A stretch of 64,000 nucleotides of DNA from positions 24,628,001 through 24,692,000 of the forward strand of contig NC_080581.1 of assembly GCF_029962835.1 (NCBI RefSeq), in the 5' to 3' direction. This DNA comes from Magnolia sinica. Lineage: Eukaryota > Streptophyta > Magnoliopsida > Magnoliales > Magnoliaceae. The first letter of the stretch is position 1. Each line of letters begins with the position of its first letter. This document shows, one piece after another, positions 22,510 through 35,445 of the stretch. The notes beneath the pieces were generated by a model. That model was not told where the DNA came from, searched no databases, and saw only the letters and a list, made by a program, of their open reading frames with translations. The translations under genes and the position numbers were made by a program.

Positions 22510-23740
22510 CAAGCAAACATAATTAACTCAGATCATATTACACATACCAATATCTGATTTCAATTTAGCAAACCTGTTTCTGTCAAGTGGTTTTATGAAA
22601 ATGTCAACAAGTTGATTTTCAGTTTGAATATAATCTAATGAAATAATCTTATCTTCCACTAGTTCTTGAATATAATGATATCTAATATCAATATGCTTAG
22701 TTCATGAATGCTGGATTGGATTTTTAGAAATGTTGATTGTGCTAGAATTATCGCAATACAGAATCATTGAATCTTGCATAAATTCGTAATCATTTAACAT
22801 CCTCTTCATCCACATAAGCTGAGTACATGCATTACCAGCTGCGATATACTTAGCCTTAGTTGTGGAAAGCGATACGGAACTCTATTTCTTACTATGCCGC
22901 GAAATAAGACAGTTCCTAATATAAAAACATCCACCGCTGATAGACTTGTGATCATCAATATTACCAAGTTTAGAGCATACTTGGTTTGAGAAAGAAAGAT
23001 CCCGTCTTCAAGCTGTTTTACTTGCAAACCTAAAAAATAATTCAGTTCTCCAACCATGCTCATTTTCAACTTGAGCGTCATCAAATCTGCAAACTCAACA
23101 CACATGTTAGAACAAGTAGATCCATAGATAATGTCATCAACATATATCTGTACTATCAGTATGTGATCATTGTGTTTCTTTACAAATAGTGTCTTATCAA
23201 CACTCCCCATTACAAAGTTATGACTTAGTGGAAACTTAGTCAATTTCTCGTACCATGCCCTGGTAGCTTGTTTTAATCTATAGAGTGCCTTTTTCAGGCA
23301 ATAAACATGATTAGTATGTTTAGGGTCTTTAAAACCAGTTGGTTGTTCTACATATACTTCCTCATGTAGATCGCCGTTCAAGAAAGCACTCTTGACATCC
23401 ATTTAATAGATTTTAAAAATTTTATAATAAGCAATGGATATTAACAGTCTGATAGATTTAAGATGAGCTACCGGGGCAAAGGTTTCATCATAATCGATGA
23501 TTGTATCTGAGTGTACCCCTGTACAAACAGTCTAGCCTTGTTTCTTATAATGTTACCTAATTTATCAAATTTATTTTTAAAAAACCATTTAGTTCCAATA
23601 ATATTTTTATCATTAGGTTTAGGAACTAAGTACCATACATCATTCGTTACAAATTGATTAAGTTCATCTTATATACTCACTATCCAGTTTTCATCAGCAA
23701 GCACTTCTTTTACATTGGCCAGCTTAATCTGGGATGTGAA
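22510..23740 (-). pseudogene. Copia-2 reverse transcriptase and RNase H
   Basis: Minus frame 23402-22806 opens [21 protein letters not shown], the RT finger/palm start, then ALYRLKQ (usual LYGLKQ), [11 protein letters not shown] (YVDD at 23144-23133) and LNYFLGLQV. Frames 23740-23403 hold the preceding RT segment with shifts. Left of 22806 another frame carries the RNase H YCDN box (near 22757-22746) and ends near 22510. The polymerase is broken by frameshifts but the catalytic box is intact. Confidence 0.9.
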
Positions 23741-24720
23741 TCACACATAATTACAAATATTTTCTAATTGTCTACGAGTGCGCACACCAGTGAGAGGGTT
23801 CCCAAGTATTTGATCAGTTGGATGGTCTTTAACTGATCGCAGTTCAGTGTCATTTTGACTAGATGAAGAGTCTGGTTTATCAAATAAAAAGACTTCATCA
23901 TCTTCTAAACTTGAGACAGGTGTATTCAAGTGATCATCTATAACCATATTAATGGACTTCCGAATTACACCAGTCTTCTTGTTGAGAACACAATACGCTC
24001 GACTATTTAGCGCATGTCCTAGAAAAATACCCTCATCACTTTTAGTGCTGAATTTTTTCATATTTTTTTCGTCACGTAGAATATAGCATTTGTTGCCAAA
24101 AACTCGAAAGTATTTGACTGTTGTCTTCTTATCGAACCACAGTTCATATGCAGTCTTGTTATTTGATTTTCTAGTATAAACATAGTTAATAATATAACAA
24201 GCTGTGTTCACTACTTCAGCCCAAAGATTTTTAGAAAGTTTCATGCTTTTTAACATCACATTAGCCATTTCTTGAAGCACACGATTTTTTTCTTTCAACA
24301 ACCCCATTCTGTTGAAGTATTTTAGGAACAGAAAATTTATGTGATATACCATGATCGCTATAAAACTTCTCAAAATTGCTATTGTCAAATTCAAAACTAC
24401 GATCACTACGAATTTTAGAGATAAGTGATTCCTTCTCAGTTTAGATACGCTTGAGTACCCTTTTTACTTCATCGAGAGTTTCAGATTTCTCTCTCATGAA
24501 AACTACTTAAGTAAACCTGGTAAAATCATCTACTATTACCAGAATATATTTCTTACCGCCTCGACTCTCCATTCTAATAGGTCCAACGAGATCCATGTGG
24601 AGGAGTTTAAGGGATTTAGATGTGGCATTGGAGTTTAGTTTCTTGTAAGCACTCCTAGTTTGTTTTTCAATCTGACATTCACCACAAATTTTTATCTATT
24701 TTCTTTTACTTGAGTAGGCC
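23741..24720 (-). pseudogene. Copia-2 integrase
   Basis: Minus frame 24406-23741 contains the late integrase core and C-terminal part: 'ENRVLQEMANVML', 'LWAEVVNTACYIIN', 'VFGNKCYILRDEKN' and 'GIFLGHALNSRAYCVLN'. Segments with the HMDLVGP-like and early core regions lie at about 24700-24407 in other frames. It is the usual Copia integrase, disrupted. Confidence 0.85.
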
Positions 24721-25369
24721 TCTTATTACTTCACCTTTGCTCAGTCTATAAAGATTATGGTGGTATACATGTCCTAGGCGTTTATGTTATAGTTCGGTCT
24801 CATTGGTTTGGACCATGTAACACGATAACTTAGACGAGCTTGAATCACTGACTATATAGTAGTTCTCAGATGTTCTATGACCAGTTAATATCACATAACC
24901 ATTCTCATTAGAAATCTCACACCCTTGGTTTGTGAATTTGACGCTATGTTTATTATCACAAATTTGAGAAATGCTTAAGAGATTATGCTTAAGGCCCTCT
25001 ACAAACAAAATATTCTTAAATGGAGGAAGATTAAAGAGTTGAACCGTACCTTGTCCAACAATTCTGCAGTTACTACCATCACCGAATGTGACAGATCCAT
25101 CAGTCATATCTTTAAGATTAGTGAACAAATCTTTGTCACTTATCATATGTCTAGAACAACCACTGTCTAGGTATCACTTTGATTGACCCAAAGCCTTGAA
25201 AGCGGTGTGGGCAACCAGACAAGCAACCTTAGGGACCCATTTCATTACTGTTTTAGGTTTTGGAGCATAGTTGGTTTTTCTACGCTTGTAGTTATTATAT
25301 ATTCTACCATTCGAGTTAGATTTTAGAAGCTCCTTGAGTAAACCAACAATTTTCTTAGCTAAGGGGTAT
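24721..25369 (-). pseudogene. Copia-2 protease and gag-pre-integrase
   Basis: Minus: DSG of the aspartic protease at 25167-25159 (YLDSGCSRHM), where the usual preceding Trp is a TGA stop (25176-25174). Then VTFGDGS, GQGTVQLFNLPPFKNILF and LKHNLLSISQICD, the gag-pre-integrase segment. To the right it is interrupted by the solo LTR at 25375 and continues at 29701. Confidence 0.85.
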
Positions 25370-26239
25370 GATTCTGTGAGACACGTATCCTAGCCCGTAC
25401 TATTCCATAGGCTTCTGCGGTCCTCCCGATCAAATTTCGGTGACCCGCGATCTGTAACCGATGTTTACACGCGATCCTGATTCATATCCCGTATTTGAGA
25501 GTCGGCTCGACCCGAGACTTGTACCCTGGCGACTGCGCCGTCACCGCGGTTCCGACATCGCATTTCGCCCGCCGAGGCGATGCCCGAGCCAGGAGATGTA
25601 GGCCCACATTCAATTTAAGGAAAATGCCGCGCGTTGTGAATACTGAGAAAATCTCTACAACACATCACATCAATCCATCAATCAATGTCAAGTACTACAT
25701 CCCATCCTTAAGTACAAGCAACCCTTACCTCCCTCTTACACAAGTACCCTAAAGTCAACTCTCCCCATTACCCATCACTCACTCACCCATCCCTCTCTCT
25801 CTTACATCCCAACCTCTCTCTCTCTCTCTCTCATATTAAACTCATTCTCCCAAGAAACCATGGGAGGTGGATGTCCAAGCTCTCCATGAGAAAGAGCTAG
25901 GTGTGGCCCACCTTCCTACTATCTAATCCCACCCTCCATGATCGATCTCAACTGTTGAAGTCCATCCATTCGAGCTCTAGCATGCATTTGCGAAAGAAGG
26001 AAGAGGAGATCTAACTGTGGGTGATTTTATTTTGTGATTTGAGGGCCCACATATGGTGGGACCCATTTTGATGTATGATTGTATCAAAGAGGGACCCATA
26101 GTGGCGGGGTCCCTCCGTTATTCCAAATTCTCTCTCTCTCTCTCTCTCCATTTTTTTATGTAGTGTGTCCCACTTGATCCATACCATCCACCGAGTGGGT
26201 CCACTCGGCAGTCCGTATGGACAGACCCGATTGGAGGAA

Positions 26240-27290
26240 AAATACAAATATCAGCTTGATCCCGGGCGTGTGGCCCACTGGACGTGGAACCACCATGAAG
26301 TATGTGATTCATCCACACCGTCCATCTGAACAGGTGGTGGGACACCACTGTGATGTGCATAGTTTAAATCCACATCATTCGTCTAAGCGTCTAGAGGGTC
26401 TGGACGCTTGGCTCTTTTAAAGATATTATATTATATTATATTATATTATATCATATATTTATATATATATGATATGTATATATACATGCATATATATGTG
26501 GGCCACGTGTGTGGAACCCACCTGATGTATGGCTGGATGGGATCCACTAGATGTGTGGATTTCATCCACACCGTCCATCTAAGGTGGGGACCCACCATAG
26601 TGTATGTGTTCCATCCCCACCGTCCAGCCATTTCTGGACGTGGGACGACCTTGATGGATGTGTTTTATCCCTGCTGCATTGCAGCTATGGGACCCACACA
26701 CATGTGGACTCCACCATGCTATGTGTATTTCATCAACACCGTCCAAACGGTGGGCCCCACATTAGCAGTTACAGCTACTACTTTGATGCAGCAAGCTCTG
26801 TGGGTCCCTGCTTAAGCTATGTATTGTATCCATCCATCCACACGTGTGAGGACCACACGTGTGGGGCCTACCATGTAATGTATGGGTTTAACCCACACCG
26901 TCCACTATGTGGGACGGTGTGACCCACTGGGATATTTGTGTCTTATCTCCACTGTCCAGTGATCTGGACAGTGGACCACACCATGATGTATTTATTTCAT
27001 CCACACCGTCCAGATGTGCTGGACAGTGCTGGACAATGTTCGGACAGTGTTGATGTACATGGACAATGTTTGGACAGTGATGATCACATTAGTGAGCCAT
27101 GTACCCCTATGATAGTATACAGTGATACACATGTTGCACTTGCCACTATTGAAATGATTTTAGATGTAATCCAAGCTCCCACCGTCCATCAGGACGTAGG
27201 ACCTACCGTGATATATATATGTGTGTGTGTATGTGTGTGTGTGTGTGTGTCTGTGTGTGTGTTATATATTCACATCGTCCATTCATGTGG
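26240..27290. repeat. Degenerate array of MITE-terminus units
   Basis: About a dozen units of 50-110 bases on the theme 'gtgggacccaccatgatgta' then 'tttcatccacaccgtccatc'. This is the terminal arm sequence of the MITEs scattered elsewhere in the window (7079-7130, 49186-49230). Separate units near 26530, 26590, 26640, 26690, 26740, 26880, 26985 and 27180 are recognisable by eye. Confidence 0.7.
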
Positions 27291-27339
27291 CCCCCACGTG
27301 ATGTGCGTGTTTGATCTGAGCTATCCATGTCATGAGGCT

Positions 27340-27680
27340 CACTTTGATGTACATGAAGCCCATGAGTAAGGCCCATTGTGATATATCTGAGGCCCATGAG
27401 TTGTGGCCCATCGTGATGTATTTGAGGCCCAGTTATGAGGCCCATAGTGATGTATATGCAGCACTTATATGAGGCCCATTATGATGTATTTATGGCCCAT
27501 TTGGCGAGGCCCACATTGATGTTTATATGGCCCACGTGAGGAGGCCCATTGTGATGTGTTCGTGACCTTTGGTAAGGCCCGACGTGATGTATATGAGAGG
27601 CCCATGTGATGTATTTGAGGCCCAGGTGCAAGGCCCACCTGTTATGTATTCAAGGCCCGATATGATGTGTGATTTTTCCA
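27340..27680. repeat. Tandem array of 'gaggcccat..tgatgtat' units
   Basis: About eleven units of roughly 30 bases such as 'gaggcccatagtgatgtata' and 'gaggcccattgtgatgtgtt', inside the solo LTR. They share the 'gtgatgtat' word with the array before it and may derive from it. Confidence 0.75.
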
Positions 27681-27906
27681 TGATGTATGTAATGATGTTT
27701 ATGTGGGCCACTCCTTGGGAGCAATGTTGGTTAAATGTCCATATTGATGGGCAATGATGGTTGAATGTCCATATTGTGACCTTCCATTAGGCTTGGTTAG
27801 GCCCATTCTCGTCATTCTCTAGTGGGTTACCCCAAATGATTGGGCCCCATTGATATTGCTTGGTCCATCATCGGCTGTCCATCCATGGATCCGGCTTTGT
27901 GTAGAG

Positions 27907-28146
27907 GTCGATTTCGATTGTATAGGCCGATTCCGATTGTTGAGGTTGATTCTGATTATTGAGATCGATTCTGATTGTTGAGGCCGATTATCAAGGCTAA
28001 TTTCGATTGTTGAGGCCGATTCTAGTTATCGAGACTGATTGTTGAGGCCGATTCTGATTATCGAAGCTAATTGTTAAGGCCGATTCCGATTGTCGAGGCC
28101 GATTGTATAGGCCGATTATCGGTGCCGACTGTCGATACCGATTATG
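27907..28146. repeat. Tandem array of 'gaggccgattctgattatc' units
   Basis: About eleven units of 18-26 bases with the core 'ggccgattc(t/c)gattgt', inside the solo LTR and unrelated in sequence to the neighbouring array. Confidence 0.75.
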
Positions 28147-29700
28147 AGTATGTGACAGCATAGCATCATGATACATGCCCATACACATCATTTACATGTT
28201 TGTTATGAGATGTGGTTGACCATTACCTATGTCATTGGGCAGGTTGTTATGAGACTCCCTGATAGGGGGAGATTGTCTCACATGAGCGCACAGTATGTGT
28301 AGGATCGATGCATGACTAGATTGTATGACTCATGCATCTTGCATTGTGTGTTGTGATTATTGTACGCCCTAGTGGCATCAGGGTCGCAGCCTCCACAGCA
28401 TGTTGTGGATAGCCAGATGGGACACCAAAAATCTGTTACTAGCATCGGGCCCCCATAGATGACCCTGAGTGAAAATTCCTAAACCCTCTTGGTACCAGAG
28501 GACGTCCCAACGTCGAGACCGAGTAGATATATATGAGCGCATGAGGGTAGTATACTAGTAGGCCGCGTCTCCCACTATGTCATGGTCGGTTGGGAGGGGG
28601 TGTGGCCTTACCCGCCCGAGGGTAGGAGGCATATCTAGGCTGAGTTTGACTAGCTCATAAATGGGTTCACTATCGACGTGTCAGGTAGATATTAGCTGAC
28701 TACTAGCCAGGCTGATAGTGAGGTCTCTTCTACTTGCATGGTTGCGCGTCCAATGGATGGCGATTGCATGTAGAGTGTACTAGACCCCGATGATGATCCT
28801 AGAGATGTATAGTACTAATTTTTGGAGCAGGAGTTGCATACTCATTCATTCATTCATTCACTATCCACTCGGGCTGGTGGTGCGCAACTATTTATACGTG
28901 TACCTTCGTAATGGCCAAGATTTCGGATGGGGCACGCGACTAACCTAAGATCAGGAGTTTACCACATTGAGTCTGACTATCCAAATTTAGGTATGGGACT
29001 AGTTTGGATAGAAGTCCCTTGTGGTGGACCCCATAGCTTGTGATACTACGTACCATCATCCCGACTTCACACTCCTGCATGGTCATTCGCACCGCGTATT
29101 GCATTCCATCCTTGGTATCTGATACTTGACTCTTTATGACTACTCATTTGCATAGCTGATTTGTACTGCATACTTTGATATTGTATGACTCATGGACTTG
29201 CTAGTATTTTTGCTTACTCTGATATCGTATGATTCATGATATCGCTAGTATTTTCGACATTGTATGATTATAATGTTGTACTTGTGTGCTTGGCACTTAT
29301 CTTGCTTACACACCTTCACCACTTTCTAAGCTTTCTATAAGCTTATGCATGATAAATGCATGCAGGTGACGTTGGTTGCAGCGGCGTTGAGCTTGGAGCA
29401 TGTAGCTGTCTTCTGGAGCTTTGATTTTATTTTAACATATGTATTTTCCTTTCAGCATTGTATTCAAAGTTTATATTAGTGGATATATGATGATGATGTT
29501 GCTTTTATGATTTGGGTAAACTTGTGGTTATATTTCTTATAAAAAAAATGTACATTGGAAAATCCTCCTTGTAGGATCCCAAGATCGGAACCTGGCATAT
29601 GGGCACTAGGAGCCGAGAATGGGGTACTACGGAGGCTATTGGCACCTAATTCAGCAATCGGGATTCCTGTGACTCTGATTTCTGAGTTTGGGGCGTGATA

Positions 29701-31321
29701 GATTCTGATTTCTATAATTGATATGGTTGCTTTTGTGTTTTATAGCCTGAAAAGTTTTAGGATTTTTGAAACTATTTTGATTCAGACTTTTCCCTTTTGA
29801 GTTAGAGGACTCCCCTTTGACAAACTTAGGAGGAGTGGACTTAGTTTTAGGAGGTGTATTCTTATCGTAGCCCAGACCAGATCTATCGCCACATTTCCTT
29901 GATCCGATCAGCAATCTTTCTAGTTTAAGATCACCCTAGGCATACCTCCATGTATCCTTCAAGCTCAAGAGAGAAGATACTTCTAGTTTTAGTTTTTCAT
30001 TTTCTAATTTAAGGTTTTCAACTTGGGATGTTTTAAAATCTAAATCACACTTAGCTTTTTCAAAATTATCAAAAAAATGCAATTTTCCTAAAACTAAATT
30101 ATCAAAATTTTCTTTTAACTTTTAAAAACTTTTCTTTTTAAAGTTTTAGTTTTACAGATACCTTGCAACTTTCCCTGTATAGGGCATTATAGGCATCTTG
30201 TAAATCATCATCATTTTCAGGGTCGCTTCTCAGATTTTCATCATAAGTTGAATTACAACTATCTGAGGAAGTGACTCTGGCTAGAGTCATTAAGGCCTTG
30301 ACCTCAGTAGTAGACTTGGGTTCAAAATCATCTGACTAAGAAGAAGCTTCAGAGTAAGATGACTCATCCCATGTGGCTAACATACCTTTCTTCTTGGGTT
30401 TGTCCCGTTTTGGACATTTGTTTGCCAGATGCCCATATTCATGGCAGTTGAAACATTGACTGTCTTTACTAGATTTTCAATTTTTAGATCTAGTCCTTTT
30501 CTTTTCAGAAGGTTTTTGAAAATCTACCCTCTTTTTGCTTTTGAAAATTTGATAAAACTTCTTGGCTAATAGTGGCATATCATCTTCAAAATTTTCACAA
30601 TCAGAATTACTAGTATTATTTTGAGAAATATTTTTAGAAGATTTAAGGGCTATGGACTTACCTTTAGGAGCCTTAAAATTTAACTCGTAGGTTTGTAAAG
30701 AACCAACAAGCTCTTCAATACTCATATTATCCATATCACGAAGTTCCTGAATGGCAGTGACTTTATAATTGAACCTATCAGGCAATGAGCGTAATAACTT
30801 TGCACAGACTTTACTTTCTGTGATACTATCACCAAGACTTCACATAGAGTTGACTATGTCATTTAACTTAGTATAGAAGTCCATGAAAGTTTCACTTTCT
30901 TACATACGTATTTCCTCAAACCGAGTGGTAAGGATTTGAAGTTTAGATTTCTTGACTATAATCGTACCCTCTTGTGTCATTTCTAGAATGTCCCAGGCTT
31001 GCTTTACAGTATACAAGACATAATTCTTTCGAATTCATCTAGTGATAGTGCGTAAGTGATTGCATTTAAAGCCTTTTCATTGGTACAACTTTCATTTTTA
31101 TGAAGTGTGGTCCAAGAAAAATAAGGTGTAACCTTTACAGTTTTAGATCTAACAGTACTAATCACTTCAGTGGTAGGAGAGGTCCATCTAGTCACTGTAG
31201 CTTGCCACACGCTCTCATCTATAGACCTTAAAAGGATCCTCATTCTGGCTTTCCAATAGGCATAATTGGAGTCATTAAAAGGTGGACGCCTAGTGATTGA
31301 GAAGCTATCAAAATTTGACAT
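29701..31321 (-). pseudogene. Copia-2 gag
   Basis: The ATG at 31321 (minus) begins MSNFDSFSITRRPPFNDSNY with YWKARM following. The frame stops at 31004 and the homologous sequence continues leftward with shifts. Frame 30785-30477 ends shortly before the nucleocapsid knuckle CFNCHEYGHLANKC (30455-30414), whose CCHC residues are all present. The acidic C-terminal part and linker continue to 29706, where the solo LTR interrupts the element. Gag would form the particle shell; this copy is inactive. Confidence 0.88.
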
Positions 31322-31384
31322 CTTATAAGATCAAATCGGTTAGCTCAGGAAATGAATCCAAATAAAAAAAAAAGGAGCTATTAG

Positions 31385-31394
31385 GCTTTGATAT
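31385..31394 (-). promoter_or_regulatory. Copia-2 primer-binding site, right half displaced
   Basis: 'gctttgatat' here plus 'gatacca' at 39676-39682 rebuild the TGGTATCAAAGC-type primer site (minus sense). The site is split by the LTR at 31395-39675. GATAT (31390-31394) and GATAC (39676-39680) are the target duplication with one change. Confidence 0.85.
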
Positions 31395-32105
31395 TGTTCA
31401 CTCCCCAAGTATAGGGTTGTGATGTAGTAATAAACTCGGTAAGACCGAGGTCGAATCTACAGAGACTGATACCTGTACGTTATCTGAAACCAAGTAGAAC
31501 TAGAACTAGACTAAGATGTGATCTAACCAAATAGAATTTTAAGGAATAATTGTGGAATAATTATCTAAAACTTTAGAAATTCAGAGGAAGGGAAACTAGG
31601 GATTCAGAGGATCCACTTGTAGAGATCAGGGAGATCTTATGCCTGCATCAGGAATCATGGAAATCAAACTAGACTTCCTTTGATATAGTTTTCAAGAGAT
31701 GAAAGGTATATGAATTAGAATGGATTCCATCACCAAACCATGCCCAGGAGACAAAGTAAACAACAGAATTAAACTAATTACCAACCAACCAACAATGTAT
31801 AAAGATCAGGAAGGGTACTGTCATCCTACCATGCCCATGGAACAATGATGAACAACAGGGCTTCCTGACTTCATAAACATAAAAATGGGACAGAAATATT
31901 CAAAGCCATTGCAAACCCATTGTAATTTCAGTCACAACAGACCATTAAAGATTAAGAAAAATATTCCTTTAATAATCAACTAAATCAAATTCAGTTTATG
32001 AATTTTAAAGGCTCAAAGTAGAATCTCCCATCTCGCTACAGGCTTCACCTCTTAGCCCTAGCTAAGAGGTTTAGCCACCCATGAATGGCCTAAGCTCCAT
32101 TTAAA

Positions 32106-32142
32106 AAGAAGAAGAAGAAGAAGAAGAAGAAGAAGAAGAACC
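32106..32142. repeat. (AAG)n microsatellite
   Basis: About twelve AAG units inside the interrupted solo LTR. Confidence 0.9.
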
Positions 32143-35100
32143 AGGTCAGCCTCTCCTCGTGCCCCGCCCTACTCCTTCCATGTTTTTCTTTTCTTTTCTT
32201 CTGTCTTTTTTTCTCCTTTCTCCCATGTGCCAGCAGCTCTCTCTCCAGCCACGTCCAGCAGCTAAAAAAAAACTCCCCTGTTCCCGTGCTCTCTCTCTCC
32301 AGCCACGTCTAGCAGAAAGCCAAGCTCCCTGTCTTCTCGTTTCTTCCCTCCTTTTTTCCACTCCTCCTCACGCTGATTTCCCTTATAGGCTGGTGCGTAG
32401 GGGCGTGGAGAGGTTGAGTCCGAGAAGGACTAGGCTGCGGAAGTTCTATTTACGCAAGGCGGGTGCATAGGTCTTTTTGCACCCAAGAAAACGGAAGAAA
32501 AAAACTTCCATTTCCATCACATTTTTTCCAAATAGATAACATCCCTTGGGAGATCTCTGGACGAGATACACGATGGATGGTTTGGATCATACCTCTGATC
32601 AACCATAGTGGGCCAGAACTGCACGAAAATCCTGACTTTTCCGGACGCAAAACAGAGTAGCGTCATTGACGCTGTGACAATGGTGGGGCCCACTTCACCA
32701 TTTTTTTAGAAAATCCAAGCCGTCCAGTGGATTCAGGACGAAAAACCGTTCGGGAATGACGAGATTGGATTGATTTCGGTGTGGTCCCACAAGATGGTTC
32801 AGTCCACCGTCCATCTTCCGTTCGGACAGATGGATTGTGACCCTCAATATCTTCTGCGTTTATGCCACCTAGGCAAAGGTAATACCCCCTCCCTGAGCAC
32901 CTTGGACGGTTCAGATTCATGATATGCATGATGTGTGGGGCCTACAAGCAGAACCGACGGTCGAACAGCGTTAACGCTGTTTGCGCTTTTGGAGAATTTG
33001 AATTCTGTCGGTCAGCAGGTGCTGACCGAATTTGAGTGCACGGGTGCACGGCTGGTGCACTTACAGACTGTACACACGCAATGCACATGGGGTCCATCAT
33101 GGTGTATGTACAAAATCTCCTCCGTCCATCTGGTTCTTCACATGATTTAAGGCGTCGAGACTGAAGATGAGGCGTATTGTAACACCCCGAACTTTCCAAT
33201 ACCCGAGTATTGAGAGTCCTCGAGTGTTACCATGAAGTTTAACTTGATACGTACATGTATACGACACTAACTTAGCTATCCTAACCCTACATCCATTCCC
33301 CAACAAAAATTGAACTATTGGGAATGATCTTCTTTCATAGATCAAGTCATCTGACCATAAACTTCAAGGTAAGACTCTCTGTCATGAGATCTAACGTATG
33401 TGTCTTCCCTTAAAGGAATTGACAAACAACTCCCTATCCATAACAATTTAGATATACATTCTTTTCTAAGAAGTGCTTAGAAGTATGCCTAAAACCATGT
33501 GGAGCCATTAGATTTCACAAAACCCTCATATCAGTAATAATTACAAAAATGCCATTGCCAAGGCCACTTGATTCTAGATCACATGGTTTTCACTATCCGT
33601 TTAATGCAAAATTTTATACCATGCCTAATTACCAAAAATTAACCATACACGTCAAATTTCAGCCCTTAGATCATAGTAAATCAACTACTTGACCTCTACA
33701 TCCGTTCGTACACTTATCGGATCAAGATTCTGATCCGTCCATCTTATTCACACCATATGAATATGCTTAGCCCACCATTAGGACCAGAATCTGAGAAAAT
33801 TTCATGTATAAGAAAGTCACTCAAATCTAACGTTATATAAGTCTTACCCCTAATCACTCCGGAAACCCACTTTGTGTTTACCTATTCACAAAACTGACCA
33901 TACATCCACCCATATGCATGGTTAGAGTACTAACCATAAAACTTCCTTATTTTTAACAAGTCACCTGACCGTCCATCAGGTTTGGATCCGCCAAATGAGC
34001 CATCTGAATATCAGGATGAATTGGTCATTGTGAAGATCTTCGGGTTTAAGTTCCAACCATCTGGTAACTTGTCAATCGGAGGTGTACAAATATTATTTTG
34101 AATTACGGAGTGTGCAAGCCACTAAAGGAGCATCTTGGACATCTTTGGGAGATCGGGGCCCAAACTGGACCAAGAGAAAGAGCACGAAAAATGAACAATG
34201 TTCGCCAAAATTCAAGAAATTCGGGCGGCGTACTTCGACGTAATGGACGTCGAAAGCTGATTGAGAAATAAATGGCAAGATCGTAAATATTCATGAATGT
34301 CATTACATACTATCGTTGAAGCTAAAACATACCGTACGGCCCACCCGATCAACAGATTTGCCCCATTTTTGGACCATAATCCTAGCAGGGCATGCTAAAC
34401 ACAATGAACAGAGCGGATCGTACAACTACAAGTGGCAAAGTGAACTTCTCACAGAATATCTCAATTCATTCAAATTTCTTACGTGCATGGGTTCGACGGT
34501 AAATACCATTTAATACATTAACAGATCGTGCGGCCCACCTGAAGTTTGGATCTATTTCAAATTTTGGACCATGGGTTAGCACGGTGTGCCAAAGATGGTG
34601 GACGGAGTGGATTTCTTAACAAGCATCACTGTGGGCCCCACTTGATTTTTTTTCCTAGCCCTACATGCAAGTCCAGATTTATCACGTAAATGAATTCCTG
34701 GTTCAACGTGAACGCGGTCCCGCGGTGATTAAAGGGTGGCCCACTTGAATTACATATCGACCCCTATAACACACCCGAACACACCTTAGGATCATTAGAA
34801 TCCTTTTGACCATCGATGTTTAATTTCGAGGTGACCCAACCATCAAACTAACTGGAATTTTCAATTAGAGTTAAAAACAAATGAAAATTTGGTGTATAGC
34901 CCACCTAGACCTTAGATCAGTCTGATCAATGACCAAGGTTCGTTAGTGGAGCTTCTAGAACTCAATGGATGAAGTAGATTTGGCAAGGGTTTGGTGGACC
35001 CTACCTCTAGATTTAGAGTGTGCACACAGCACGTGTGCACCAGCAGCACACCGAATGGCATGCGTGGTCAGACCAGACTCTGACCCGCCATTTCCCGAAA

Positions 35101-35438
35101 ATGGGAATCCTCCCGCTGCGCTGCCATTTAAAACACGGTTCGTGGTGTTTTTCCCTCCCCCGTTTGATTAAGAAATGGCCCACCATGAGGGGCCATATCA
35201 ATAATCCAAACCGTCCATTTGATCAAGGAGGTAGAGCTGACCAAAACCCAACTAACAGAACTGAATTTTAGGCATGTGTGGGCACACAAGAACCAGCGCA
35301 AAGCAGCCCAAAAACACAAAAAAATACCGAAAATGGAACTGTCCACTCCAGCTGGCATGATCCGCGTGCGCTCCTCACCCTCAATCTCGGACGTTCAATC
35401 CCAAGCAATCCCAGCCATTGAAAGTCCCTCTCCCTGCC

Positions 35439-35445
35439 TATAAAT
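35439..35445 (+). promoter_or_regulatory. LTR TATA box
   Basis: TATAAAT within 'ccctgcctataaatgggga'. A GA-rich leader ('agatagagaggtgagg') begins about 30 bases downstream, as expected for an LTR transcription start. Confidence 0.65.

Larger units (their letters stand above)
25375..29700 (+). mobile_element. Gypsy solo LTR, 4.3 kb, in Copia-2
   Basis: Starts TGTGAGACAC and ends GGGGCGTGATA (usual ...CA). Flanked by GATTC at 25370-25374 and 29701-29705, and the Copia-2 coding sequence resumes right after it. The first 0.8 kb matches 3575-4420. No gag, pol, primer site or second LTR is inside, so I read it as a solo LTR left by recombination, of a long-LTR type such as Tekay/Del (lineage inferred). 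It contains three tandem arrays (26240-27290, 27340-27680, 27907-28146), a TG microsatellite (27221-27262) and a CATT repeat (near 28845). Open frames at 26408-27369 are array read-through. Confidence 0.85.

Noticed and set aside
26408..27369. Overlapping long open frames (123-143 codons)
   Set aside because: All lie in tandem MITE-terminus and GT repeats inside the solo LTR. Composition follows the repeat unit (HPHRP words) and no domain is present.
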